Shown: positions 8,991 to 19,164, numbered from the stretch's first letter. The stretch: 64,000 bases of DNA from JBJENW01 sp051880395 (GCA_051880395.1 JBJENW010000109.1:1-64000), one strand, 5' to 3'. Notes: generated from the sequence alone by a model not told the origin. Numbers and translations are program-made.

Positions 8991-10715
8991 ATGAAAATGC
9001 GTGGAAAAATCGTATCGTTTTGTGTGCTGCCGATTATTCTGACCGGAGTGTTTTCTGTACTGATCGGAATGTATCAGTATTCTACCGGAATGTACCAGGA
9101 GATTCGGGAAAGTCTAAAGGCATCGGCAATCGCGGCATTGAATGTCTATAACTCTCAGGGATATGGTGATTATGCGATCAAGGATGATGGAGAGGTCTGG
9201 CGGGGGATGAACTTCAATGTGTCAGGTGAAACGGAAATTGTAGATACTATAAAAAAAGAGACAGGTGTGGATATTACGTTTTTTTATCAGGAGACTGCCG
9301 TGATGACATCTATGACAGATGGGAGTGACGGACGTTATATTGGTATGAAAACAGGAAAAAATATTACAAATTACACATTGAAACAAGGGGCACAGATGTA
9401 TTATCGTAATATAGATATCGGTGGAAAGATGTATCATGCGTATATCATCCCGATCACGCAGCCGGATTCTGGCGGTGTGATCGGCGCATTGATGGCGACA
9501 CGTTCCGTAGAACGGCTGGAAAGCGCGATGAGAGAGAATGAGATCATACTAGGAAGCGTAATCTGTGTGATCATGATATTCTTTGTGATCTATGCGGTCG
9601 TGTTTGTGCATTCTCTGGTACGGGAGATTCATTTTGCAGGCGGTGTGGTAAAAAAAGTCTCATCCGGTGAATTGTCTGTCCAGGAGAAAAAAGGAAGAGA
9701 ACGAAAAGATGAACTAGGAGAGCTGGATCGTGACATAGAGGTGCTTCAGAAAAGGCTGGTGGAAATTGTAGGAAAGATTCGCAAAAGCAGTGCCGTGTTA
9801 AATCAAGCGGCAGTAGAGTTGAATGACACATCGGATAGTACACTGACTGCCGCAAAGGAGATGACGCAGTCTGTGGAAATGATCAGCCAGACGACAAGCA
9901 ATCAGGCGACGGAATCGCAGACCGTGTCAGAGGATATGCATCATATGGATGCGATGTTAAACAGTTCGATGCAGGAGGTGGATGAAATGCATCACCTGTC
10001 AAAAGAAATGTATCAAATGAGCCAGGAAACCGCACATGTGTTAAAAGAATTAGAGGAGAGCAATGAAAAGTCCAAACAGACAATGGAAGTGATCTATGAG
10101 CAGACTAACACGACGAATATGTCTGCACAGGAGATCAAAACCGTGACAGAATTTATCACATCAATCGCAGATGAGACGAATCTGCTTGCACTGAATGCAA
10201 GTATTGAGGCAGCCAGAGCGGGGGATGCCGGAAAAGGATTTGCAGTGGTCGCAAATGAAATCCAGGGCTTGGCGATCCAGACAAACACCCGGGCCCAGCA
10301 GATTCAGGAAATCGTGGCTTCTTTGGTAGACAAGACGGAACATGCGGTGGAAGCGATGGAACAGGTAAAGGATACAATGGGGCAGCAGAGCCAGAAAGTA
10401 GTGGATACGCAGGAAAGTTTTGATAAATTAGGAGAAAATATCACAACTTCCACGAAAAAGATTGTACATATTTCGGAATTGACGAAACAGATCGGGGAAG
10501 TAAAAAGCAGTATGACAGAAAGCATTGAAAAAGTATCTGTTTCTGCAGATGGGAATGCCTCAGCGGCACAGCAGACGTCGGCTATGACGGTTCAGGTGGA
10601 ACAGGAGTTTGCAAAAGTATCAGACCTGGCATCGCAGCTGCAGGAGCTGGCATCACAGCTGGAAGAGGATGTATCTTTCTTCCATTGGGAGACAGATACA
10701 AATGCAAAAGTGTAA
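8991..10715 (+). CDS. Methyl-accepting chemotaxis protein
   Basis: A 574-residue chemoreceptor. It has a transmembrane segment at about residues 8-27, an extracellular Cache-like sensor domain to about 183, a second membrane segment at about 184-206, a HAMP linker, and a long coiled-coil signalling domain. The conserved hairpin tip reads [20 protein letters not shown], the CheA/CheW contact. The ligand is unknown. It is co-transcribed with the upstream sugar-binding lipoprotein and a downstream coiled-coil protein. The start follows AGGAGGGG. Confidence 0.95.
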   Translation: MKMRGKIVSFCVLPIILTGVFSVLIGMYQYSTGMYQEIRESLKASAIAALNVYNSQGYGDYAIKDDGEVWRGMNFNVSGETEIVDTIKKETGVDITFFYQETAVMTSMTDGSDGRYIGMKTGKNITNYTLKQGAQMYYRNIDIGGKMYHAYIIPITQPDSGGVIGALMATRSVERLESAMRENEIILGSVICVIMIFFVIYAVVFVHSLVREIHFAGGVVKKVSSGELSVQEKKGRERKDELGELDRDIEVLQKRLVEIVGKIRKSSAVLNQAAVELNDTSDSTLTAAKEMTQSVEMISQTTSNQATESQTVSEDMHHMDAMLNSSMQEVDEMHHLSKEMYQMSQETAHVLKELEESNEKSKQTMEVIYEQTNTTNMSAQEIKTVTEFITSIADETNLLALNASIEAARAGDAGKGFAVVANEIQGLAIQTNTRAQQIQEIVASLVDKTEHAVEAMEQVKDTMGQQSQKVVDTQESFDKLGENITTSTKKIVHISELTKQIGEVKSSMTESIEKVSVSADGNASAAQQTSAMTVQVEQEFAKVSDLASQLQELASQLEEDVSFFHWETDTNAKV

Positions 10716-10727
10716 AGGAGAGGCAGC

Positions 10728-11267
10728 ATGGAAGAACAGACAGCAGGAACCATAGATCTCAGTGTAGTTACAACAGAAATAGAACAACTATATGAAACCG
10801 CAATGGAATTTTTACGAGAAGAAACGCAAAGAGCAAAAGAATATCTGACAAATGAAGCGGCCTGCCGGAAAATATGGGAGGATAACAGCACGATCATACC
10901 GCATTTTGAACGAAAATATCAGGAGTATGCAACGGCCTATAAATTTCGGGAGAAATGCGGAAAAATTGCACAGACACTGGCAGCAGCGTTTCAAAAGATA
11001 GAAGAGGAACTGCCAAAAAAGTTTCCGGTTCAGACGATTGAAATTCCATTTCCGTCGCCGTGGACAGAGCGGATTTTTGACTGTGTGCAGAAAAAACGGC
11101 AGAAAAAAGAGGATTTGTGGGAACAAATGGGAGATGCATACTGGGAAGAAACCAGAGTGCGTACGCAGGCGCAGGCAATCAAAAAGCTTGAGCAGGAAGC
11201 AGAAATCTGCGCCCAGAGTCTCAAAAAAATCAAAGAGGCAGAGCTGAAAATGATTTCTCAAGCTTGA
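10728..11267 (+). CDS. Uncharacterised helical protein downstream of a chemoreceptor
   Basis: A 179-residue, charged and mostly helical protein that I do not recognise. It is rich in Glu, Lys and Gln, has no signal peptide or membrane segment, and both its start and its C-terminal third (QAQAIKKLEQEAEICAQSLK) look like coiled coil. It follows the chemoreceptor by 12 bp with GGAGAGG as ribosome site, so it is probably in the same operon and cytoplasmic. Its stop codon overlaps the -35 box of the ileS promoter. Confidence 0.7.
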   Translation: MEEQTAGTIDLSVVTTEIEQLYETAMEFLREETQRAKEYLTNEAACRKIWEDNSTIIPHFERKYQEYATAYKFREKCGKIAQTLAAAFQKIEEELPKKFPVQTIEIPFPSPWTERIFDCVQKKRQKKEDLWEQMGDAYWEETRVRTQAQAIKKLEQEAEICAQSLKKIKEAELKMISQA

Positions 11268-11292
11268 CATTCAAAAGCGTAGGTTTTATACT
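11264..11292 (+). promoter_or_regulatory. Promoter of the ileS T-box transcript
   Basis: TTGACA (11264-11269) and TATACT (11287-11292) are 17 bp apart, immediately before the T-box leader. Confidence 0.75.
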
Positions 11293-11314
11293 AAAAAAGA
11301 ATCAAATTTTAACA

Positions 11315-11561
11315 CCCAAAGACGATGACGAAGACAGTAAAACAGGCAGGAAAGACACAGAGAGCCGGAACAGGTGAAAACCGGTACGAGTAGCGTCTGT
11401 TTGAAGATCCCTTCCAAGTTGCAGCCCGAACGCGCAAGCTAGTAGACGCTGCCGCATACTTTCCCGTTAAGAAAGTCGAGTTTGTGCCAGAGCGCACGCA
11501 CTATGTAACAGGTGGTTTACGAACAAAATCCTTCGTCCTTTTACAGCGGCGAAGGTTTTTT
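11315..11561 (+). promoter_or_regulatory. T-box leader (tRNA-Ile) of ileS
   Basis: Upstream of ileS lies a T-box-like leader: a 5' block gacgaagacagtaaaacagg, an AGAGAGCCGG block, the loop GGTGAAAACCGG, then ctgtttgaagATCccttcc, whose flanks pair with the 5' block and place ATC (11407-11409, an Ile codon) in the specifier loop. The tRNA-end-binding segment is AACAGGTGGTTTACGAAC, where TGGT can pair with ACCA of tRNA-Ile, but the usual ACCGCG half is absent. The intrinsic terminator (ccttcg...cgaagg plus T7, 11530-11557) follows. Uncharged tRNA-Ile should allow read-through. Confidence 0.85.
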
Positions 11562-11586
11562 TAATTTATTTAGGAGGCAGATTTTC

Positions 11587-14500
11587 ATGTACAAGAAAGT
11601 AGAAACCAATCTGAATTTCGTGGAAAGAGAAAAGAAAACGAAAGAATTTTGGCAGGAAAACCATATTTTTGAAAAAAGTATGGAAAACCGAAAAGAAGGC
11701 GAGACGTACACCTTTTATGATGGCCCGCCTACAGCAAACGGAAAACCGCATATCGGTCACGTCCTGACCCGTGTCATCAAAGATATGATCCCGCGTTACC
11801 AGACCATGAAGGGCAAATATGTGCCGAGAAAAGCCGGATGGGATACACACGGACTGCCGGTCGAACTCGAAGTGGAAAAGAAGATCGGTATCAACGGAAA
11901 AGACCAGATCGAAGAGTATGGAATCGAACCGTTTGTAAAACAGTGTAAAGAATCCGTCTGGAAATACAAAGGCATGTGGGAAGATTTCTCCGGAACAGTC
12001 GGTTTCTGGGCAGATATGGACAACCCGTATGTCACCTACGACAACAATTTCATCGAGTCCGAGTGGTGGGCATTGAGACAGATCTGGGACAAAGGCTTGT
12101 TATACAAAGGCTTTAAGATTGTGCCGTACTGTCCGCGATGCGGTACCCCGCTTTCTGCACAGGAAGTAGCACAGGGGTATAAGACAGTAAAAGAGCGTTC
12201 CGCGATCGTCCGGTTTAAAGTCGTAGGAGAGGATGCATATTTCCTCGCATGGACAACGACGCCGTGGACCCTTCCTTCGAATACCGCGCTCTGCGTCAAT
12301 CCGGATGAGACTTACATCAAGGTAAAAGCAGCTGACGGCAGAACGTATTATCTGGCAGAGGCATTGGCAGATAAAGTATTAGGAAAACTGGCAGACGAAG
12401 AAAACGGCGTCAAAGCATATGAAGTATTAGAGACATACAAGGGATCCGATTTAGAGCACAGAGAATATGAGCCGTTGTATGAGTGTACAGCACAGTGCGC
12501 CGCAAAGCAGCACAAGAAAGCACACTTTGTCACCTGTGATTCGTATGTTACGATGACAGATGGTACCGGTATCGTACACATTGCACCGGCCTTTGGTGAG
12601 GACGACTCTCGCATTGGAAGAGACTACGATCTGCCGTTTGTCCAGTTTGTTGACGAAAAGGGAAATCTGACAGAGGAGACGCCGTATGCGGGTGTTTTTG
12701 TAAAGAAAGCCGATCCGTTGGTATTAAAAGATCTCGATGAAAAAGGTCTCTTGTATGACGCACCGAAATTCGAGCATGAATATCCGCACTGCTGGCGCTG
12801 CGATACCCCGCTGATCTACTATGCGCGGGAATCCTGGTTTGTTAAGACGACAGCAGTCAAAGACGATCTGATCCGCAATAACAATACCGTCAACTGGATT
12901 CCGGAATCTATCGGAAAAGGCCGGTTCGGTGACTGGCTGGAGAACGTGCAGGACTGGGGAATTTCGAGAAACCGTTACTGGGGAACCCCGCTTCCGGTAT
13001 GGGAGTGCGAGTGCGGTCATCAGGAGTGTATCGGAAGTCGTGCAGAGCTGGCAGAGCGCGCCGGAGATCCGAAGGTGGCTGAGGTAGAATTACATCGCCC
13101 GTATATTGATGAAGTGACAATGAAATGTCCGGTCTGCGGAAAGACGATGCACCGTGTCAAAGAGGTTATCGACTGCTGGTTTGACTCTGGTGCGATGCCG
13201 TTTGCGCAGCACCATTATCCGTTTGAGAATAAAGAAGTGTTCGAGAAACAGTTCCCGGCACAGTTTATTTCCGAGGCTGTGGACCAGACCCGTGGATGGT
13301 TCTATTCTCTGATGGCAGAGTCGACGATCTTATTTAACAAAGCGCCGTATGAAAATGTCATCGTGTTGGGTCATGTACAGGACGAGAACGGCCAGAAGAT
13401 GAGTAAGTCCAAAGGAAATGCGGTCGACCCGTTTGAGGCACTCGAAAAATTTGGCGCCGATGCGATCCGATGGTATTTCTATACAAACTCTGCACCGTGG
13501 TTACCAAACCGTTTCCACGACAAAGCCGTTCAGGAAGGACAGCGCAAATTCATGGGTACCCTTTGGAACACGTATGCATTCTTTGTTCTGTATGCCAATA
13601 TCGACGAATTTGATGCGACAAAATACAGCCTGGAGTATGAAAAATTAAGCGTGATGGACAAATGGCTGTTGTCAAAATTAAACACGACCGTAAAGACTGT
13701 GGATGACGATCTTGGCGCTTATAAGATCCCGGAGGCTGCAAAAGCGCTGCAGGAGTTTGTCGACGATATGAGTAACTGGTACGTCAGACGTTCGAGAGAA
13801 CGTTTCTGGGCAAAAGGCATGGAGCAGGATAAGATCAATGCCTATATGACGCTGTATACGGCACTTGTAACAATCTGTAAGGCAGCCGCACCGATGATTC
13901 CGTTTATGACGGAGGACATTTATCAGAATCTTGTCTGCAGCATTGATCCGAGTGCACCGGAAAGCATTCATCTGTGCGATTTCCCGGTTTGCGACGAAGC
14001 GTTTGTAGACAAAGATTTAGAGAAGAATATGGACGAAGTGTTAAAAGTCGTTGTCATGGGACGTGCAGCTCGTAACACGGCAAATATAAAGAATCGGCAG
14101 CCAATTGGCGATATGTATATTAAGGCACCATTCACCTTAGAAGAATTCTTTACACAGATCATCGCAGACGAGCTGAATGTAAAGAACGTGACCTTCACAG
14201 AGGACGTGTCAGAGTTTACAACGTATACCTTTAAACCGCAGCTGCGCACCGTTGGTCCAAAGTATGGAAAAGTACTTGGAAAGATTCAGAAAGCTCTTTC
14301 GGAATTGGACGGAAATCACGCAATGCAGGAATTAAAAACAAATGGTAGCATAAAACTTGACAATATCGGTGAAGAAGTTGTATTATTAGATGAAGACTTA
14401 TTGATTAACATGACACAAAAAGAAGGATATGTGACAGAAGGCGACAATGAAGTAACCGTCGTGTTGAACACAAACCTGACAGAAGAATTGGTCGAAGAAG

Positions 14501-14748
14501 GATTCGTCCGTGAGTTGATCAGTAAAATTCAGACAATGAGAAAAGAAGCCGGATTCGAAGTCATGGATCAGATCACCGTATCGTTTGCGGCTGCAGAAAA
14601 GATTGCAGCGATCTTTGAAAAATACGGAGAAACGATTCAGAAAGAGGTTCTGGCAAAGAGTATCATTGCCGGTACAGTCACTGGATTTGAAAAAGAATGG
14701 AATATCAACGGGGAAACCGTTACCTTGGGAGTAGAAAAAATAAACTAG
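11587..14748 (+). CDS. ileS: Isoleucyl-tRNA synthetase, type 2
   Basis: A 1053-residue class I aminoacyl-tRNA synthetase that charges tRNA-Ile. The HIGH motif is PHIGH at residues 54-58 in the context GPPTANGKPHIGHVLTRVIK, the KMSKS loop is near residue 604 (QKMSKSKGNAVDP), and the editing domain lies between. Length and the HIGH context match the long type-2 enzymes (related to MupA and the eukaryotic enzyme), not the ~920-residue bacterial type 1; type-2 enzymes are generally poorly inhibited by mupirocin. ATG 11587 follows AGGAGG; the longer open frame from 11512 runs into the T-box. Confidence 0.95.
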   Translation: MYKKVETNLNFVEREKKTKEFWQENHIFEKSMENRKEGETYTFYDGPPTANGKPHIGHVLTRVIKDMIPRYQTMKGKYVPRKAGWDTHGLPVELEVEKKIGINGKDQIEEYGIEPFVKQCKESVWKYKGMWEDFSGTVGFWADMDNPYVTYDNNFIESEWWALRQIWDKGLLYKGFKIVPYCPRCGTPLSAQEVAQGYKTVKERSAIVRFKVVGEDAYFLAWTTTPWTLPSNTALCVNPDETYIKVKAADGRTYYLAEALADKVLGKLADEENGVKAYEVLETYKGSDLEHREYEPLYECTAQCAAKQHKKAHFVTCDSYVTMTDGTGIVHIAPAFGEDDSRIGRDYDLPFVQFVDEKGNLTEETPYAGVFVKKADPLVLKDLDEKGLLYDAPKFEHEYPHCWRCDTPLIYYARESWFVKTTAVKDDLIRNNNTVNWIPESIGKGRFGDWLENVQDWGISRNRYWGTPLPVWECECGHQECIGSRAELAERAGDPKVAEVELHRPYIDEVTMKCPVCGKTMHRVKEVIDCWFDSGAMPFAQHHYPFENKEVFEKQFPAQFISEAVDQTRGWFYSLMAESTILFNKAPYENVIVLGHVQDENGQKMSKSKGNAVDPFEALEKFGADAIRWYFYTNSAPWLPNRFHDKAVQEGQRKFMGTLWNTYAFFVLYANIDEFDATKYSLEYEKLSVMDKWLLSKLNTTVKTVDDDLGAYKIPEAAKALQEFVDDMSNWYVRRSRERFWAKGMEQDKINAYMTLYTALVTICKAAAPMIPFMTEDIYQNLVCSIDPSAPESIHLCDFPVCDEAFVDKDLEKNMDEVLKVVVMGRAARNTANIKNRQPIGDMYIKAPFTLEEFFTQIIADELNVKNVTFTEDVSEFTTYTFKPQLRTVGPKYGKVLGKIQKALSELDGNHAMQELKTNGSIKLDNIGEEVVLLDEDLLINMTQKEGYVTEGDNEVTVVLNTNLTEELVEEGFVRELISKIQTMRKEAGFEVMDQITVSFAAAEKIAAIFEKYGETIQKEVLAKSIIAGTVTGFEKEWNINGETVTLGVEKIN

Positions 14749-14777
14749 TTTGTGTTTTTTTAACTTCAATTAAAGAT

Positions 14778-14815
14778 GGGGAAGTAATGCCGATGAAGGC
14801 GTACTTCCCCTTTTT
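14778..14815 (+). terminator. Terminator after ileS
   Basis: The inverted repeat ggggaagta/tacttcccc is followed by T5, 30 bp after the ileS stop and before glgP. Confidence 0.85.
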
Positions 14816-14860
14816 GGAAACGGGATGCCTGCGTTACACAAAGAAGGAGGGGTATTCTTC

Positions 14861-17326
14861 ATGAAATGCGAGAAATTTGACAAAAAGACATTTATGAAAA
14901 ATGTAAACGACAACGTAAAGACACTTTATCGTAAGACATTACAGGAAGCAACCGACAAAGAGGTATATCAGGCCGTTTCTTATTCATTAAAAGATTACAT
15001 CATCGACCGCTGGATGGCAACACAGGAAGCGTTTTCCAAAGATGATCCAAAGATTTTGTACTATATGTCGATGGAGTTTCTGGTTGGTCGTGCGCTCGGC
15101 AATAACCTGATCAACCTGACCATCTATAGCGATGTGCGGGATGCGTTGGAGGAAGCGGGATTTAATCTGAATGCATTGGAAGATTACGAACCGGACCCGG
15201 CACTTGGAAACGGTGGTCTGGGAAGATTGGCAGCCTGTTTCTTGGAGTCTTTGTCTACGTTGGGATACGCAGTATACGGGTGCGGTATCCGTTATCGTTA
15301 CGGTATGTTCAAGCAGAAGATCGAGGACGGCTATCAGGTAGAAGTGCCGGATAACTGGCTGCAGGACGGCTATCCATTTGAGATGCACCGGCAGGAATAT
15401 GGCTATATCGTAAAATTTGGCGGCTATGTTCGCTCCGAGATGCAGCCGGACGGCAAAATGAAATTTATTCAGGAGGGCTATCAGGCAGTCAAAGCCGTTC
15501 CGTATGACATGCCGATATTGGGTTATGATAATAATATGGTCAACTCTCTGATCATGTGGGATGCCGAACCGACACAGGCATTTGAGTTGTCTTCGTTCGA
15601 CCGCGGCGATTATCACAAAGCGGTAGAAGAGGAAAATCTTGCAAAGAATCTGGTCGAGGTGCTTTACCCGAATGACAATCACATTCAGGGAAAAGAACTG
15701 CGTCTGAAACAGCAGTATTTCTTTGTATCCGCAAGTGTACAGCGTGCATTAGACCGTTTCAAGAGAAAACACGATGATATTCATCAGCTGCCGGAGAAAG
15801 TGACATTCCAGATGAACGATACACATCCGACCGTTGCTGTGGCAGAGTTGATGCGGTATCTCTTAGATGAAGAAGGACTGAGCTGGGAGGAAGCATGGGA
15901 TATCACCACACATACCTGTGCGTACACCAACCATACGATCATGTCCGAGGCACTGGAAAAATGGCCGATCGAGATCTTTTCCAGACTGCTCCCGCGTATT
16001 TATCAGATTGTGGAAGAGATCAACCGCCGCTTTATTTTGCAGATTCAGCAGAAATATCCTGGAAATCAGGAAAAGATCAAAAAAATGGCGATCATCTATG
16101 ACGGCCAGGTAAAAATGGCACATCTGGCGATCGCGGCAGGCTATTCGGTCAATGGTGTGGCAAGATTGCATACGGAAATTCTGAAAAACCAGGAGTTAAA
16201 AGATTTCTACGAGATGTTCCCGGCGAAATTCAACAACAAGACAAATGGTATCACACAGCGGCGATTCCTTATGCATGGAAATCCACTTCTTGCGGATTGG
16301 GTTACAGACCATATTGGGGCAGACTGGATCACAAATCTGCCGCATCTGGAGAAGCTGGCTGTATATGCAGATGATGAAAAAGCGCAGCAGGAATTTATGA
16401 ATATCAAATACCAGAATAAAGTACGCCTGGCAAAATACATCAAGGAGCACAATGGCATTGATGTGGACCCGCGTTCCATCTTCGATGTGCAGGTCAAACG
16501 TCTGCATGAGTACAAACGGCAGCTGTTAAATATCCTGCATGTCATGTATCTGTACAATCAGTTAAAAGAGCATCCGGATATGGAATTTTATCCGCACACA
16601 TTTATCTTTGGTGCAAAAGCGGCAGCCGGCTATAAGATCGCAAAACTGACCATCAAGCTGATCAACTCCGTTGCGGATGTGATCAACAATGATAAATCCA
16701 TAAACGGAAAGATCAAAGTGGTCTTCATTGAGGATTACAAAGTTTCCAACGCAGAGATGATCTTTGCGGCGGCCGATGTCAGTGAGCAGATTTCTACTGC
16801 GAGCAAGGAGGCATCCGGAACCGGTAACATGAAGTTCATGTTAAACGGTGCGCTGACACTGGGAACGATGGATGGTGCGAATGTCGAGATCGTCGAAGAA
16901 GTTGGAAAAGAGAATGCGTTTATCTTCGGTATGAGCTCCGAGGAAGTCATTGAGCACGAGAAAAAACGCGATTACAATCCGATGGATATCTTTAACAAAG
17001 ATCAGGATATCCGGGAAGTTCTGATGCAGCTGATCAACGGATTTTATTCGAACAATGATACCGAATTATTCCGTGATCTTTATAATTCTCTGTTAAATAC
17101 ACAGAGTACGCAGTATGCGGATACGTACTTTATCCTGGCAGATTTCCGTTCGTATGCCGAGGCACATAAGCGCGTGATGGAAGCCTATAAAGATGAAAAG
17201 GGCTGGGCAAAGAGTGCCATCTTAAATGTAGCGCACGCAGGAAAATTCAGTTCCGATCGTACCATTCAGGAGTATGTGGACGATATCTGGCATTTGGATA
17301 AAGTTACAGTAGATATTGATGAGTAA
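14861..17326 (+). CDS. glgP: Glycogen/alpha-glucan phosphorylase
   Basis: An 821-residue PLP-dependent phosphorylase that releases glucose-1-phosphate from stored or imported alpha-glucans in the cytoplasm. The PLP lysine is near residue 658 in EASGTGNMKFMLNGALTL. Other family blocks are YYMSMEFLVGRALGNNLIN, DPALGNGGLGRLAACFLESL and VQVKRLHEYKRQLLN. Length is normal. The ATG at 14861 follows AAGGAGGGG; an upstream in-frame ATG (14825) lacks a site. The terminator upstream suggests its own promoter, not obvious by eye. The next gene starts 13 bp later. Confidence 0.95.
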   Translation: MKCEKFDKKTFMKNVNDNVKTLYRKTLQEATDKEVYQAVSYSLKDYIIDRWMATQEAFSKDDPKILYYMSMEFLVGRALGNNLINLTIYSDVRDALEEAGFNLNALEDYEPDPALGNGGLGRLAACFLESLSTLGYAVYGCGIRYRYGMFKQKIEDGYQVEVPDNWLQDGYPFEMHRQEYGYIVKFGGYVRSEMQPDGKMKFIQEGYQAVKAVPYDMPILGYDNNMVNSLIMWDAEPTQAFELSSFDRGDYHKAVEEENLAKNLVEVLYPNDNHIQGKELRLKQQYFFVSASVQRALDRFKRKHDDIHQLPEKVTFQMNDTHPTVAVAELMRYLLDEEGLSWEEAWDITTHTCAYTNHTIMSEALEKWPIEIFSRLLPRIYQIVEEINRRFILQIQQKYPGNQEKIKKMAIIYDGQVKMAHLAIAAGYSVNGVARLHTEILKNQELKDFYEMFPAKFNNKTNGITQRRFLMHGNPLLADWVTDHIGADWITNLPHLEKLAVYADDEKAQQEFMNIKYQNKVRLAKYIKEHNGIDVDPRSIFDVQVKRLHEYKRQLLNILHVMYLYNQLKEHPDMEFYPHTFIFGAKAAAGYKIAKLTIKLINSVADVINNDKSINGKIKVVFIEDYKVSNAEMIFAAADVSEQISTASKEASGTGNMKFMLNGALTLGTMDGANVEIVEEVGKENAFIFGMSSEEVIEHEKKRDYNPMDIFNKDQDIREVLMQLINGFYSNNDTELFRDLYNSLLNTQSTQYADTYFILADFRSYAEAHKRVMEAYKDEKGWAKSAILNVAHAGKFSSDRTIQEYVDDIWHLDKVTVDIDE

Positions 17327-17339
17327 AAGAGGAATTTAG

Positions 17340-17996
17340 ATGAATATTTTATTAAATAGTTATAACTTTGATGAGCCATGGGCAAAACCGGCTCTGGAAA
17401 CAATCATAAAACCGGACAGCAAGGTGTTGATCATTCCGTTTGCGTTCCATGACGAAAATATGCAGGGAAACTGCGACTGGATCCGTCATTATGGAAATAT
17501 CAGCGGAAAGTTTTACCCGCAGATCATTCGGCCGTTTTTGAACTACGGTCTGAAGGAAGACGATCTGACATGGCTGGATTATTATCTGGACACGGCGGAG
17601 ACAGCAAAGAAAAAGATTTGGAAAAGCGACATCATTTTCTTTACGAACGGGTTACCGGATAAGACCATGGACCGATTGGATGAGGCAGGGCTGGTACAGG
17701 CAATCCAGCAGTACACCGGCACGATCATCGGATGCGGTGCCGGCGCGCAGATTCAGTTCCAGGAGTACCATATCACCCCGGACGATGACTACAATGAATA
17801 TGCGTATTATCAGGGCTTTAACTTCATTCGTGACTTTGAGATCGAGCTGCACTATTCCGGCACCATGCTGCAGGATGAGTCGATCCGGCGCTATAAGAGA
17901 GAGCGTGGAAAGACATTGTATGCCATGGGAGAAGAAGGCGGCATTATGGTAGAAGACTCAGAAGTGAAACTGATCGGAAGCGTGCGGGAAGTATAG
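17340..17996 (+). CDS. Peptidase E (S51)-like protein lacking the catalytic serine
   Basis: A 218-residue protein with the class I amidotransferase-like fold of peptidase family S51 (PepE): VLIIPFAFHDEN, then a Rossmann strand FFTNGLPDKTMDRLD, then IIGCGAGAQIQ. In PepE the last motif is GxSAGA, with serine as nucleophile. Here glycine replaces it and a cysteine stands one residue before, so normal serine peptidase activity is unlikely. It may be a binding protein or use another chemistry. It is 13 bp after glgP and probably co-transcribed. Confidence 0.75.
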   Translation: MNILLNSYNFDEPWAKPALETIIKPDSKVLIIPFAFHDENMQGNCDWIRHYGNISGKFYPQIIRPFLNYGLKEDDLTWLDYYLDTAETAKKKIWKSDIIFFTNGLPDKTMDRLDEAGLVQAIQQYTGTIIGCGAGAQIQFQEYHITPDDDYNEYAYYQGFNFIRDFEIELHYSGTMLQDESIRRYKRERGKTLYAMGEEGGIMVEDSEVKLIGSVREV

Positions 17997-18016
17997 CTGT
18001 AAAAAGTGCAAAAAAG

Positions 18017-18048
18017 AAACCACCAGCAAAGTCGCTGGTGGTTTTTTT
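18017..18048. terminator. Bidirectional terminator
   Basis: The perfect repeat aaccaccagc/gctggtggtt is followed by a T run; it ends the glgP operon and, on the other strand, the CPBP protease gene, whose stop it overlaps. Confidence 0.9.
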
Positions 18049-18892
18049 ATGCCTGACATTCCCGGCCTTTTTTGTAAAGTGCGATTCCATAGGATGTAAT
18101 CAATACGGCAACGACGGCAGCAGAGCAGTAGCCGATCGTGCTTTTGCCGAAGAATACCGAGGAATCCGGCAGATAATTACTGATGAAGTTAAAGAACATA
18201 TGCATGAGTATTGGAAGGAACAGTCCGCCGCTCGTATATGCGATATAGCCCAAAAACAGCGCTGCGAAAAAGGCATAGCAGCCTTGAATGATGTTCATGT
18301 GGAAGATGCCGAACATCAGTGCCTGTATGATATTTGCGGCCCAAAACGGCATGGAGCGCAGTGCATGGTGCATTGTCACACCCCGGAAGATCAGTTCCTC
18401 TCCGATCGGAGCAACAAGAACCCCATAGATCATCATCAGACCACTCATATCGTCCAATCCGGCGGTTTCCACAAGATTTTCGTAATTGGCGAGCCAGTCC
18501 GGCTGGATCATGGAAAGAAAAGCGACCAGATAATTGGTCAGGTACTGCAGTCCGACGGCTAACAGTGCGATGCCGAAAATCGTAAATATATGTGGGAATT
18601 TTGGCTGACTGTCTGCGCGTTTCACGTGGTATCTTTTCAAGTACCAGAAACCGAACACCAGGATGCAAAGGATACTAAATGCGATGGATACCGCGCCCAT
18701 ATATTCGGTTCCCGTGATCGCATCCAAAAACGAATCCATATAATCACTGAAACTGTCCGCACCATTTTCCGGTTTTGCGTAAAGGTGATATAAAAAATAA
18801 ATTCCGGTGATCGGAATCATTGCAAAAAACTGCAGCAGGACGCCTAGCAGCATCGGTACAACATTAAATAAAAACTGTCCAGCTTTTTTCAT
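18047..18892 (-). CDS. CPBP family intramembrane metalloprotease
   Basis: A 281-residue protein with about eight hydrophobic segments. The CPBP (Abi/CaaX protease) motifs are present: EELIFRG (the EExxxR glutamate pair) near residue 170 and FGIFHMN (second motif HxxxN) near residue 205. Members cleave membrane substrates or act in prenyl-protein processing, bacteriocin immunity or sigma-factor release; the substrate here is unknown. It stands alone on the minus strand and shares a terminator with the preceding operon. Confidence 0.85.
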   Translation of the reverse strand: MKKAGQFLFNVVPMLLGVLLQFFAMIPITGIYFLYHLYAKPENGADSFSDYMDSFLDAITGTEYMGAVSIAFSILCILVFGFWYLKRYHVKRADSQPKFPHIFTIFGIALLAVGLQYLTNYLVAFLSMIQPDWLANYENLVETAGLDDMSGLMMIYGVLVAPIGEELIFRGVTMHHALRSMPFWAANIIQALMFGIFHMNIIQGCYAFFAALFLGYIAYTSGGLFLPILMHMFFNFISNYLPDSSVFFGKSTIGYCSAAVVAVLITSYGIALYKKGRECQA

Positions 18893-19014
18893 AAGAATAT
18901 AACTCCTTTTGTGTAATGTTTGATAGTTCTATTATAACAATGACAGGATAAGATTGCAAAATACTTTTGAAAAAGAATGCAACCTGGGGAGAGGCTGCAT
19001 TCTAGGGAGAGTTT

Positions 19015-19164
19015 ATGAAAAATTTAAGGGTTATCAAATGCAACGATTTGGAATCTGCCTTGGTACGAGAAACAGATGCCCGTTTGCTTTTGATGATGTT
19101 AGTATATCGGCAAAATGTGACAAGAGTGTGTAAAAAAACGAAAGAAAAACGAAAGAAATTCTGA
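19015..19164 (+). CDS. Possible 49-residue basic protein
   Basis: A short open frame (MKNLRVIKCNDLESALVRET ... RKKF) with a Lys/Arg-rich end and a modest ribosome site AGGGAGA six bases before ATG. Nothing is recognised. It lies in the otherwise empty 390-bp gap between the CPBP gene and folC, where a small repeat gaatgca/tgcattc at 18975-19003 precedes it. It could equally be chance. Confidence 0.25.
   Translation: MKNLRVIKCNDLESALVRETDARLLLMMLVYRQNVTRVCKKTKEKRKKF

Noticed and set aside
14987..15682. 231-codon minus-strand frame opposite glgP
   Set aside because: Antisense shadow within a highly conserved gene; no promoter or ribosome site.
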